Positions 8,003-15,165 of a stretch of DNA of 64,000 nt are shown piece after piece (position 1 is the first letter of the stretch; each line of letters begins with the position of its first letter). This DNA comes from Pelomonas sp. Root1217. Its GTDB lineage: Bacteria; Pseudomonadota; Gammaproteobacteria; Burkholderiales; Burkholderiaceae_C. A program made the position numbers and the translations under genes. The notes beneath the pieces are model-generated. The model was given only the letters and a program-made list of their open reading frames with translations. It ran no database searches and was not told where the DNA came from. Where the stretch lies: positions 3,402 through 67,401 of the forward strand of contig NZ_LMDC01000012.1 of assembly GCF_001425705.1 (NCBI RefSeq), in the 5' to 3' direction.

Positions 8003-10108
8003 ATGCTGACTTCCTCGATTTCGCGTATCGGGAGGCGCCTTGCCGCGCTGCTGGCGCTGACCGGGGCCGCGCTGTGCTGCCCCGCCCCCGCGCTGGCCCA
8101 CAACGACGGCGCCTACTGGCACGACTCCGGGCCTGCGGCGCACAACCCCCAGTGGATGCTGACCCTCGGCGCCACGAAGAAGCTCACCGAGCTGTCCCTG
8201 CCGGGTACGCATGACAGCGGAACCTTCCACGGTGTGGGCGGCCCCATCGCGCAGACGCAGACCATGACCATCCGGGAGCAGCTGGATTCGGGCATCCGAT
8301 ACCTGGACATCCGGCTCAAGTACTACGACCTCCTTGCGCTTCAAGACTGCAACCAGTACTACCAATCGCCGAACTGCGCGCTGCTGGTGTTTCACGGCGG
8401 TGTCGACATGTTCCTACCTTTCAAAAGCGGCGTACTGCAGCCGACCGTCGCCTTCCTGAAAAGCAACCCGTCGGAACTGGTCATCATGAGCGTCGTCATG
8501 GAGACGGCCGACTGCAAATGCGACCCAGCGCCTGCGCTCGACGCATTGCTGGACCAACCCGCCGTCATCGATGGCGTGGCCACAGGTCAAAAGTATGCGG
8601 ACTATCTGCTGCCCGCCACTTGCCCGGGTCCGGCCACATTGACCTTGGGCCCGGTGCCCCCGCTCAATTCGAAACCCGATCCGAACTCGTGTGACGCACG
8701 CGGCAAGGTCCTGCTGACCCACCAATACATGGGTCCGTTGTCCACCCGCCACTACTACCGGCCCATCGTTTCGATGGGATACACGGCCGTGCTGTTCGAC
8801 AAACTCCGCAGCAATCTGGACCTCTATCACCGACTCTGGCTGCCCGTCAAAAGCCATCTGGCAGACGCAGCCAATATCACCGGCACGAACGCCCTCTACT
8901 ACGTTGGCAGCGGTGGCTCTGACGGCGGGTTTCCCTATTTCTTCGCCAGCGGCCATTCCAGCGCCGAGACGGGTGCCCCGCGCCTGTCGACCGGGCTGGT
9001 GGACGGCGCCAGCGCCGACGCCTCCACCTTTCCCGACTTCCCGCGCACCGCCTGCGCCCTCGGCCTGTGCACCATTTCCTACGAGGGCATGAACACGCTG
9101 ATCGCTGACTACGTGATGCGCCCGGAGTTCCACGTTGCCGGCCGCCGCATCGGCATCATCCGCGCGGACTTCCCAGGGTCGCGCTTCATCACGGCGGTAG
9201 CCAGCGTGAACGCAGGCGTCACCTTCAACCGCCCGACCTTCGGCTACACCCTGGTGACCTCGGACAGCCGGCCCTACACCCCCGGTACCTGGACCAACCG
9301 GCAGGTCGTCATCACGCCCCAGTGCGACGTCGTCTGCATCGGCAATCGAGCGGTCGTGTCGGAGGACACGCCCAACGGCTTCAGCTACACCCTGACGGGC
9401 GGTGGCTACAGCGTCAGCTTCACGACCAGCCCCGTCAGGGTCGACCTGAAGCCGCCGACCATCAAGGCAGCCGCGACGACGCAACCCGGCGCAGCGGGCT
9501 GGTACACCGGCGACGTGGTCGTGCGCTTCACTTGCGCCGACACGGGCGGCTCGGGCGTCGCGGTCTGCCCCGACGACCTGGTCCTGAGCAAGCAGGGCAC
9601 CGTGTCCTCCGGCTCGAAGTACGCCGTCGATGTCGCGGGCAACAAGAGCGACAGCAGCAACATCGTCACGGTCAAGATCGACAAGACACCCCCCGCCGTC
9701 GTCTACCGCGGCAACCTGGGCTCGTACGCGCCGGGGCAGAGCGTCGATATCACGTGCGAGGCCATGGACAAGGAGTCCGGCGTGGCGTCGACCAACTGTG
9801 CCGACATTCGCGGCCTGGCGTCTTCCTTCGGCCCGGGCAGCCACCGCTACAGCGCCATCGCCACCGACGTCGCCGGCAACACGGGCATGGGTGCGGCCAG
9901 CTTCACCGTCGTGGCGTTGCCGGGCGACGTGAACTTCGATGGCGCCATCGACTGCCGCGACCAGGCCGTGGTGAAGACCGCGTTCGGCAAGCGCGCCGGC
10001 ATGCCCGGATTCGACGCGAGAGCGGACGTGAACGGCGACGGCGTCGTCGACATCCGGGACCTGGCGTTCATCGCGCAAAAGCTCCCGGCGGGCACGACCT
10101 GCCCCTGA
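8003..10108 (+). CDS. secreted phosphatidylinositol-specific phospholipase C-like protein with C-terminal dockerin
   Basis: 701 residues with a Sec signal peptide (cleavage near APALA-HN) and a GGGA-type RBS before the ATG at 8003. Residues about 40-400 are a PI-PLC X-like domain. His70 lies in LPGTHDSGTF and His131 in LLVFHGG, the positions of the two catalytic histidines of bacterial PI-PLCs. Two Ig-like segments follow, with repeated VDVAGN/TDVAGN motifs. The last 60 residues are a type I dockerin with two calcium-loop repeats (GDVNFDGAID and DVNGDGVVDIRDL). The next gene encodes a cohesin. It is expected outside the cytoplasm, cleaving phosphatidylinositol or a related glycolipid; the true substrate is not known. 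Confidence 0.85.
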   Translation: MLTSSISRIGRRLAALLALTGAALCCPAPALAHNDGAYWHDSGPAAHNPQWMLTLGATKKLTELSLPGTHDSGTFHGVGGPIAQTQTMTIREQLDSGIRYLDIRLKYYDLLALQDCNQYYQSPNCALLVFHGGVDMFLPFKSGVLQPTVAFLKSNPSELVIMSVVMETADCKCDPAPALDALLDQPAVIDGVATGQKYADYLLPATCPGPATLTLGPVPPLNSKPDPNSCDARGKVLLTHQYMGPLSTRHYYRPIVSMGYTAVLFDKLRSNLDLYHRLWLPVKSHLADAANITGTNALYYVGSGGSDGGFPYFFASGHSSAETGAPRLSTGLVDGASADASTFPDFPRTACALGLCTISYEGMNTLIADYVMRPEFHVAGRRIGIIRADFPGSRFITAVASVNAGVTFNRPTFGYTLVTSDSRPYTPGTWTNRQVVITPQCDVVCIGNRAVVSEDTPNGFSYTLTGGGYSVSFTTSPVRVDLKPPTIKAAATTQPGAAGWYTGDVVVRFTCADTGGSGVAVCPDDLVLSKQGTVSSGSKYAVDVAGNKSDSSNIVTVKIDKTPPAVVYRGNLGSYAPGQSVDITCEAMDKESGVASTNCADIRGLASSFGPGSHRYSAIATDVAGNTGMGAASFTVVALPGDVNFDGAIDCRDQAVVKTAFGKRAGMPGFDARADVNGDGVVDIRDLAFIAQKLPAGTTCP

Positions 10109-10148
10109 GCGACCGTCAACGAACTGCATTCCATCCAAGGAGAAAGAA

Positions 10149-10736
10149 ATGACGAAACTGACTTGCCTGTGCGGGATGGTGCTGGCAATGCTGGCAGCGC
10201 CCGTGTCGGCGACGACCCTGTCCTTCGCTGCCCCCGCGCCTGCAGTGCAGGTGGGCGACACCTTCACGCTGGACGTACTCGTTGCGGATGCCCCGGACCT
10301 GTACGCCTTCCAGTTCGACATCGCCTTCGACCCGGCGATCGTCCAGGCCAACACGGTGCAGGAAGGGGACTTCCTATCCGCCGGCGGCCGGGCGACGTTC
10401 TTCCTGCCCGGCACCATCGACAACAGCGCCGGCACGGTGTCATTCACGGCCAACACCCTGGCCGGTCCCGGCCCGGGCGTCAGCGGCGACGGCCTCATCG
10501 TGCACCTGTCGTTCCACGCACTGGCAGCAGGGCAAAGCAGCCTGTCGTTCGGGAATGTCGTGCTGCTCGATTCGGCACTGATGGAGGTCGCCACGACGCA
10601 CATGGCTGGGGCCATCAGCGTTGCCAGCGTGCCGGAGCCGGCGTCCGTTGCCCTGTTCGGCATCGGGCTGGCCGTCCTCACGGCGGGCGCTCGGCGGCGG
10701 GGGCGGCACACGTTGCCGAATCCAGACCGAACCTGA
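10149..10736 (+). CDS. cohesin-domain protein with PEP-CTERM sorting signal
   Basis: 195 residues: a signal peptide ending PVSA, then one cohesin domain (about residues 25-160) with the typical VGDTFTLDVLV strand and YAFQFDIAFDPAIV. It ends in SVPEPASVALFGIGLAVL followed by an Arg-rich tail, a textbook PEP-CTERM exosortase signal. It sits 40 bp downstream of the dockerin-bearing phospholipase with an AAGGAGAAAG ribosome-binding site. The likely role is to hold the dockerin enzyme at the cell surface or in the extracellular matrix. The pairing is inferred from domain logic and adjacency, not shown. Confidence 0.85.
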   Translation: MTKLTCLCGMVLAMLAAPVSATTLSFAAPAPAVQVGDTFTLDVLVADAPDLYAFQFDIAFDPAIVQANTVQEGDFLSAGGRATFFLPGTIDNSAGTVSFTANTLAGPGPGVSGDGLIVHLSFHALAAGQSSLSFGNVVLLDSALMEVATTHMAGAISVASVPEPASVALFGIGLAVLTAGARRRGRHTLPNPDRT

Positions 10737-10771
10737 CCCGAACGCCGCGTTTGACGGCATGATGGCGCGGC

Positions 10772-11398
10772 ATGACCGCGCCATTGCACCTCCTTATCGT
10801 CGACGACCACCCTGTCGTTCGGGTCGGCATGGCGCAGCTGCTGCGCACGCAGCGCGAGGGCTGCGAGGTGAGCGAAGCCGACAGCCTGCCCGCCGCGCAA
10901 GCACTGCTGGCACGCCGGCCCGACGTGGCCCTCGTCGTGCTCGACGTGCACCTGCCTGGACTCGCGCCGTTGCAGGCCCTCCAGCAGCTGCGCGCCGAGT
11001 GGCCGCTGCTGCCGGTGCTGCTGATGTCGGCCGACAGCGACCCGCTGCTGGCCATGCGCGCCCTCGACGAGGGCGCCGCTGGCTGGCTTCCCAAGAGCGC
11101 CGACGTGGGTGTACTGTTCGGCGCGCTGGAGCTGGTGCTGGCCGGCGGCTGCTACCTGCCGCCCTTCCTGCTGCAGCGCAGCGCCGAGCTGCCTGAAGAG
11201 GCGCTCACGCAGCGTCAGGCCGAGGTGCTGGCGGAACTCGTGAAGGGCCGTAGCAACAAGGAGATCGCACGGGAGCTGGGCATGGGCGAGCCGACGGTCA
11301 AGGGTCATCTGGTGACGATCTTTCGCATCCTGCGCGTGCGCAACCGCGCCGAAGCCGCACTGGCCGGGCAGGCGCGGCTGGCGTCAATGCGCTTCTGA
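10772..11398 (+). CDS. LuxR/FixJ-family response regulator
   Basis: 208 residues: an N-terminal receiver with acidic pocket DDH and phospho-acceptor Asp58 (VVLDVHLPG), then a C-terminal LuxR HTH (LTQRQAEVLAELVKGRSNKE). It is a DNA-binding output partner, most likely of the hybrid kinase that converges on it, since the two genes overlap by 15 bp at their 3' ends. Targets are unknown. The neighbouring cohesin gene ends 35 bp upstream on the same strand, so read-through transcription is possible. Confidence 0.9.
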   Translation: MTAPLHLLIVDDHPVVRVGMAQLLRTQREGCEVSEADSLPAAQALLARRPDVALVVLDVHLPGLAPLQALQQLRAEWPLLPVLLMSADSDPLLAMRALDEGAAGWLPKSADVGVLFGALELVLAGGCYLPPFLLQRSAELPEEALTQRQAEVLAELVKGRSNKEIARELGMGEPTVKGHLVTIFRILRVRNRAEAALAGQARLASMRF

Positions 11399-13114
11399 AG
11401 GCGGTTCCGAGGGCGCGCTGAGCCAGGCGCGCAGCGCCGCCGCCGGCAGTGGCTTGCGCGCCGGCTGCACGCGCAATGCACGCAGGGCCTTCGCGCTCAT
11501 CGGCAGGGTCTCGCCGCTGATCAGCAGGGCGGGCAGCCTGTCGCCGAAGGCCTCGCGCAAGGCCTCGATGGCACTCAGCCCGTCGCCTTCCGCGAGCCGC
11601 CAGTCGCTGATGAGGCGCTGCGGCCGGGCACCGGCCGCGCGCAGGCGCGCCAGCAGCGGCGCCACCGCAGCTTCGGCCCAGACCTCGCAGCCCCAGGTGC
11701 GCAGCAACGTCACCGTGGCCTCGCGCACCGCTTCGTCGTCCTCCACCAGCGCCACGCAGCGGCCCTGCAGCGGCTGGCCCTGCGGTACGGTGCGAGGCTC
11801 GGTCAGCAGGCGGGGCTCATCCTCGGGCAGGCTCACGGCGAAGCAGCTGCCGTGCCCCAGGCGGCTGCGCAGGTCCACGGGGTGGTCCAGCAGCCGGGCC
11901 AGCCGCGCGACGATGGCCAGGCCCAGGCCGTGGCCCCGGCGCCGGTCGCGCCCCGGGTTGGCGAGCTGCACGAACTCCTGAAAGATGCGCTCGTGGTGCT
12001 CGGGCGCGATACCCGGGCCGGTGTCCCAGACGGCAATCTGCACACGGCCGCCGCGCCGCCGCGCCGCCAGCAGCACGCCGCCATGCAAGGTGTGCGTGAG
12101 CGCGTTGGACAGCAGGTTGCGCAGCAGGCGTTCGAGCTGCTGCGCGTCGCTGCGCACCCACAGCGGGGTCGGGCGCAGCCGCCACTGCAAGCCCTTGGCT
12201 TCGGCCAGCACGGCGTATTCGGTGGAGAGGCGCTCGAACAGGGGCTGCAGCGGCAGCGAGCGGCACTGCGGCTGCAGTGCGCCGCTGTCCAGGCGCGACA
12301 CGTCGAGCAGGTTCTCCACCAGCCCGTCAAGCGCCTGCGCCATGGCCTGCAGCTGCTCCGCCGTCTGCGCTGCACGCCGGCCCTGCAGCTCGTGCGCGGC
12401 CTGTGCGGCCAGCAGGCCCAACGCATGCACGGGCTGGCGCAGATCATGGCTGGCGGCGGCCAGGAAGCGCGTCTGCGCTTCGCGCGCCGCCTGGGCCTGG
12501 GCCAGCAAGGCCTCGCGCTCGAAGCGCAGCGCGTGGCTCTCGCGCAGCAGCCGGGTGTGGCGCAGCGTCAAGGCCATCGCCAGGGCCACGGCCGACAGCA
12601 CCAGCAAGGCGTTGTAGGCGCCGCCCCAGCTGCCGAGCGACAGGAAGAGCGCGATCAATGCCACGGCGACGGGCCCGAGCAGCATCACGAAGGCGCGCGG
12701 TTGCGGCGCCATCACGTTGATGCTGGCCACGCAGGTGACGCAGGCCAGCATGCCGGCATACATCTGTGTGGCGCCCTGCCGTGCGTCAAATGCCATCACC
12801 AGCGCCAGCGCCCAGAGCCCACCGGTGAGCAGTGCGCCCAGCTCGGCGCGGCGCTCCCACGGTGCGGGGTCCGCGGCCTCGGGCAACTGCGCCACCTGGC
12901 GCTTCCACAGCATGCGCAGCACGATCAGCGCTGCAAACGCCGCGCCCCAGGTCAGCAGCGCCGGCAGCGCCACCCGGTCGATCTGCGTGCCCACATGCAG
13001 CAGCACCAGCAGCGCCGCCGCCACCAGGCTCACGCCGCTCTGGGCGTAGAACAACAGCAGCATCGCGCGGCGCGTACGTTCGTCCTGGGGGTGGGGCAGC
13101 ATGCCCCGCATCAT
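11384..13114 (-). CDS. hybrid sensor histidine kinase with C-terminal receiver
   Basis: 576 residues. About six transmembrane helices occupy the first 190 residues with little periplasmic sequence, suggesting sensing within or at the membrane. A short coiled coil leads to HisKA with the phospho-His in AAASHDLRQP. The HATPase domain has N-box LLRNLLSNALTHT, then DTGPGIAP and GHGLGLAIV. The C-terminal receiver has Asp in LISDWRLAEGDG. Its probable partner is the convergent LuxR-type regulator. The internal receiver may act as a phosphate sink or phosphatase control. Confidence 0.9.
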   Translation of the reverse strand: MMRGMLPHPQDERTRRAMLLLFYAQSGVSLVAAALLVLLHVGTQIDRVALPALLTWGAAFAALIVLRMLWKRQVAQLPEAADPAPWERRAELGALLTGGLWALALVMAFDARQGATQMYAGMLACVTCVASINVMAPQPRAFVMLLGPVAVALIALFLSLGSWGGAYNALLVLSAVALAMALTLRHTRLLRESHALRFEREALLAQAQAAREAQTRFLAAASHDLRQPVHALGLLAAQAAHELQGRRAAQTAEQLQAMAQALDGLVENLLDVSRLDSGALQPQCRSLPLQPLFERLSTEYAVLAEAKGLQWRLRPTPLWVRSDAQQLERLLRNLLSNALTHTLHGGVLLAARRRGGRVQIAVWDTGPGIAPEHHERIFQEFVQLANPGRDRRRGHGLGLAIVARLARLLDHPVDLRSRLGHGSCFAVSLPEDEPRLLTEPRTVPQGQPLQGRCVALVEDDEAVREATVTLLRTWGCEVWAEAAVAPLLARLRAAGARPQRLISDWRLAEGDGLSAIEALREAFGDRLPALLISGETLPMSAKALRALRVQPARKPLPAAALRAWLSAPSEPPSEAH

Positions 13115-13207
13115 GCCCAGCGGCGCGCACGTTGCCAGCCCTCCGAACGGATAGGGCCCGGGGCGACGACTGCAATCCCCGGGCGTGTGTTGAGAAAGAC
13201 GGTCGCT

Positions 13208-14110
13208 TCAGGCGGGCAGCGATCCCGCACCCGCGCCCATCGCCCGCAGCCCCAGCCGCAGCTTGTCCCGCCCGGGCGGCGCGCCGAACAAGCGGCTGTA
13301 CTCGCGGCTGAACTGCGAGGGGCTGTCGTAGCCGACGCTGTAGCCGATAGCCGCCACGTCGCCGGCGTCCGCCAGGATGCGTGCCCGCGCCTCCTGCAGC
13401 CGGATCAGCTTCTGGTATTGCAACGGGCTCATGGTCGTCGCGCCGCGGAAGTGGCGGTGAAAGGACGACTCGCTCATGGCCACCATGTCGGCCAGCATCG
13501 GGATGGAAATGGCTTCGGCGTGATGGCTGCGGATGAAGCGGATGGCCCGCCCGATCTGCGACAGCCGGCTGTCGGCCAGGCCGATCTGCCGCACCATGGC
13601 GCCCTGTGCGCCGTGCAGCAGCCGCCACACCAGCTCGCGCTCCACCAGCGGGCCTAACACGGCTGCGTCGCGCGGCGAGTCCTTCAGCCGCAGCAGGCGC
13701 ACCAGGGTGTCGACGAGGTCTTCCGGGGCATCGCTGACGGCGTAACCGGCAGGCTCCGCCGCAGCCGCCGCAGGCCCCATCTCCAGCAGCAGCGAGGAGA
13801 TGGTCGCCACGCTCAGCGTCATGCCGGCGCCGAGATAAGGCTTCTCGGGGCTGGCTTCGATGACACAGCCCGCGATGGGCAGCTCCACGCCCACGACAAG
13901 GAACTGGCCCTGGCCGTACTCGAACACCTCATCGCCCAGCATGGCGCGCTTGGCACCCTGCGCGACGAGCACGAAGGTCGGCTCCATCACGTGATGGACC
14001 ACCTCGGTGGGCGCCTCCACCGAGCCCGCGAAAACCTCACCCGCGCGGCGCTCGCCCACGGGGGCGGCGTGGCGCTGGATGAGCTGCCGCAATTCTTCCA
14101 ATGAACCCAT
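13208..14110 (-). CDS. AraC-family transcriptional regulator
   Basis: 300 residues: an N-terminal AraC-type binding domain (about residues 20-160) and a C-terminal double HTH (about 200-290). The latter includes ISIPMLADMVAMSESSFHRH and the second-helix region SVGYDSPSQFSREYSRLFG. The start at 14110 (MGSLEELRQ) was chosen over a more upstream ATG. It is divergent from an SDR-like gene, and the shared 235-bp gap carries two identical 13-bp direct repeats. This is the usual arrangement for an AraC activator of a neighbouring oxidoreductase. The effector is unknown. Confidence 0.88.
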   Translation of the reverse strand: MGSLEELRQLIQRHAAPVGERRAGEVFAGSVEAPTEVVHHVMEPTFVLVAQGAKRAMLGDEVFEYGQGQFLVVGVELPIAGCVIEASPEKPYLGAGMTLSVATISSLLLEMGPAAAAAEPAGYAVSDAPEDLVDTLVRLLRLKDSPRDAAVLGPLVERELVWRLLHGAQGAMVRQIGLADSRLSQIGRAIRFIRSHHAEAISIPMLADMVAMSESSFHRHFRGATTMSPLQYQKLIRLQEARARILADAGDVAAIGYSVGYDSPSQFSREYSRLFGAPPGRDKLRLGLRAMGAGAGSLPA

Positions 14111-14175
14111 GCCGTCACCGTAACCGCTGCGCCCGGCCCGCTCAAGATGCGGGTGCACGATCCTGGCCGGATTGA

Positions 14176-14271
14176 GCGAATCGTGCAACAGCTTGGTGGT
14201 TTTGGGCTATCGCCCCTGGGGCCGAAGGCGCGCTCGTTCTGCGGCAACCTCACGATGGGCGAATCGTGCAA
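14176..14271. promoter_or_regulatory. two 13-bp direct repeats, candidate AraC binding sites
   Basis: GCGAATCGTGCAA occurs exactly at 14176-14188 and again at 14259-14271, 83 bp apart (about eight helical turns), between the AraC regulator and the SDR-like gene. AraC proteins commonly bind direct repeats. The downstream copy lies 75 bp before the SDR-like start codon. Confidence 0.5.
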
Positions 14272-14345
14272 TCACATGACCGGAATCGACTGCTCGAAAT
14301 GGGCGCCGGCCGATTCAATGCGGGCCTTCGCGCAAGGAGGTCCAC

Positions 14346-15116
14346 ATGACGATGCAAGGCAACACCATCCTCGTCGCCGGCGGCACCCGCGGCATCGGCC
14401 GCGGCCTGGCCGAATTGCTGTGCCGGCTGGGCAACGAGGTCATCCTCTTCGGCGGCGAGCCTGGCGCCGCGCAGGCCGCCGCGCGCGCCAGTCCCCGCAT
14501 GCGCGCCATCGACCTGGATCTGACCAACCCCTGGGGCGTCGCCGGCTTCTGCGAACAAGTCGCCGCGACCTGGCCGAGGCTGAACATGCTTGTCAACATC
14601 TCGATCGCTTTTCCGATGAGGGATCTGCCGGGCTTGCATGTGCTGCTCGACGCTGACGACAGCGGCGAGAAGCTGGAAGCCCATCAGCTGGGCATGCAGC
14701 AGCTGACCGGCGCGCTGTTGCCCCACTTTCGCAAGCGAGCCCACAGCTCGGTTCTGAACGTGGCCGCAGGACCGATGCTGGCGCTGCCGAACGTTCAGCG
14801 AGGAAGGCTCGTGGACGGCCTGGTCATCGAGGCCGGCCGGCCTGCCTGCGCCATGTCGGTCAGAAAGCGCTGGGCCAGCGCCTGCATCGACGTGACCGAC
14901 GTCGCCCTCCCGTCACGCGCGGAGCGCATGAGCCCGGCGCATGCGTCCCGACCCCACGGCGTGCCCCGGGCCGAGTTCATCTCCAGCGTGGCTCACCTGC
15001 TCGCCGAAGGCCTGCACGAAGCGGCGGCCCTGTCACGGTTGCGAGCCCTCTGGCCGGCAGCCCAGCCCGCGACGCAAAAGTCCCGGGACGACGAGCTGGT
15101 CTCGGAATACCAATGA
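14346..15116 (+). CDS. SDR-family-like protein with degenerate active site
   Basis: 256 residues starting after a strong AAGGAGG (14334-14340). The first half is a Rossmann fold with the glycine motif GGTRGIGRGLAE and an acidic D-L-D-L strand end, followed by NMLVNIS in place of the usual NNAG. Residues around 140-170, where short-chain dehydrogenases carry Ser and YxxxK, read NVAAGPMLALPN and contain no YxxxK. It probably binds NAD(P), but classical catalysis is doubtful. It may be a non-catalytic paralogue or use a different mechanism. It is divergent from an AraC regulator. Confidence 0.6.
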   Translation: MTMQGNTILVAGGTRGIGRGLAELLCRLGNEVILFGGEPGAAQAAARASPRMRAIDLDLTNPWGVAGFCEQVAATWPRLNMLVNISIAFPMRDLPGLHVLLDADDSGEKLEAHQLGMQQLTGALLPHFRKRAHSSVLNVAAGPMLALPNVQRGRLVDGLVIEAGRPACAMSVRKRWASACIDVTDVALPSRAERMSPAHASRPHGVPRAEFISSVAHLLAEGLHEAAALSRLRALWPAAQPATQKSRDDELVSEYQ

Positions 15117-15165
15117 ATCAGCACGGGCACCATTCGACGCCGTATTCGGACACACCATCGGGATA

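Noticed and set aside
8414-11308. 964-codon minus-strand open frame spanning the PI-PLC, cohesin and response-regulator region
   Set aside because: It overlaps three well-supported genes and its translation has no recognisable family or sensible composition.
14941-15165. Upstream start for the LuxR/AAA regulator at 14941
   Set aside because: It lies within the SDR-like gene in another frame, and the extra 75 residues are Cys/Ser/Pro-rich noise; 15166 is more sensible.
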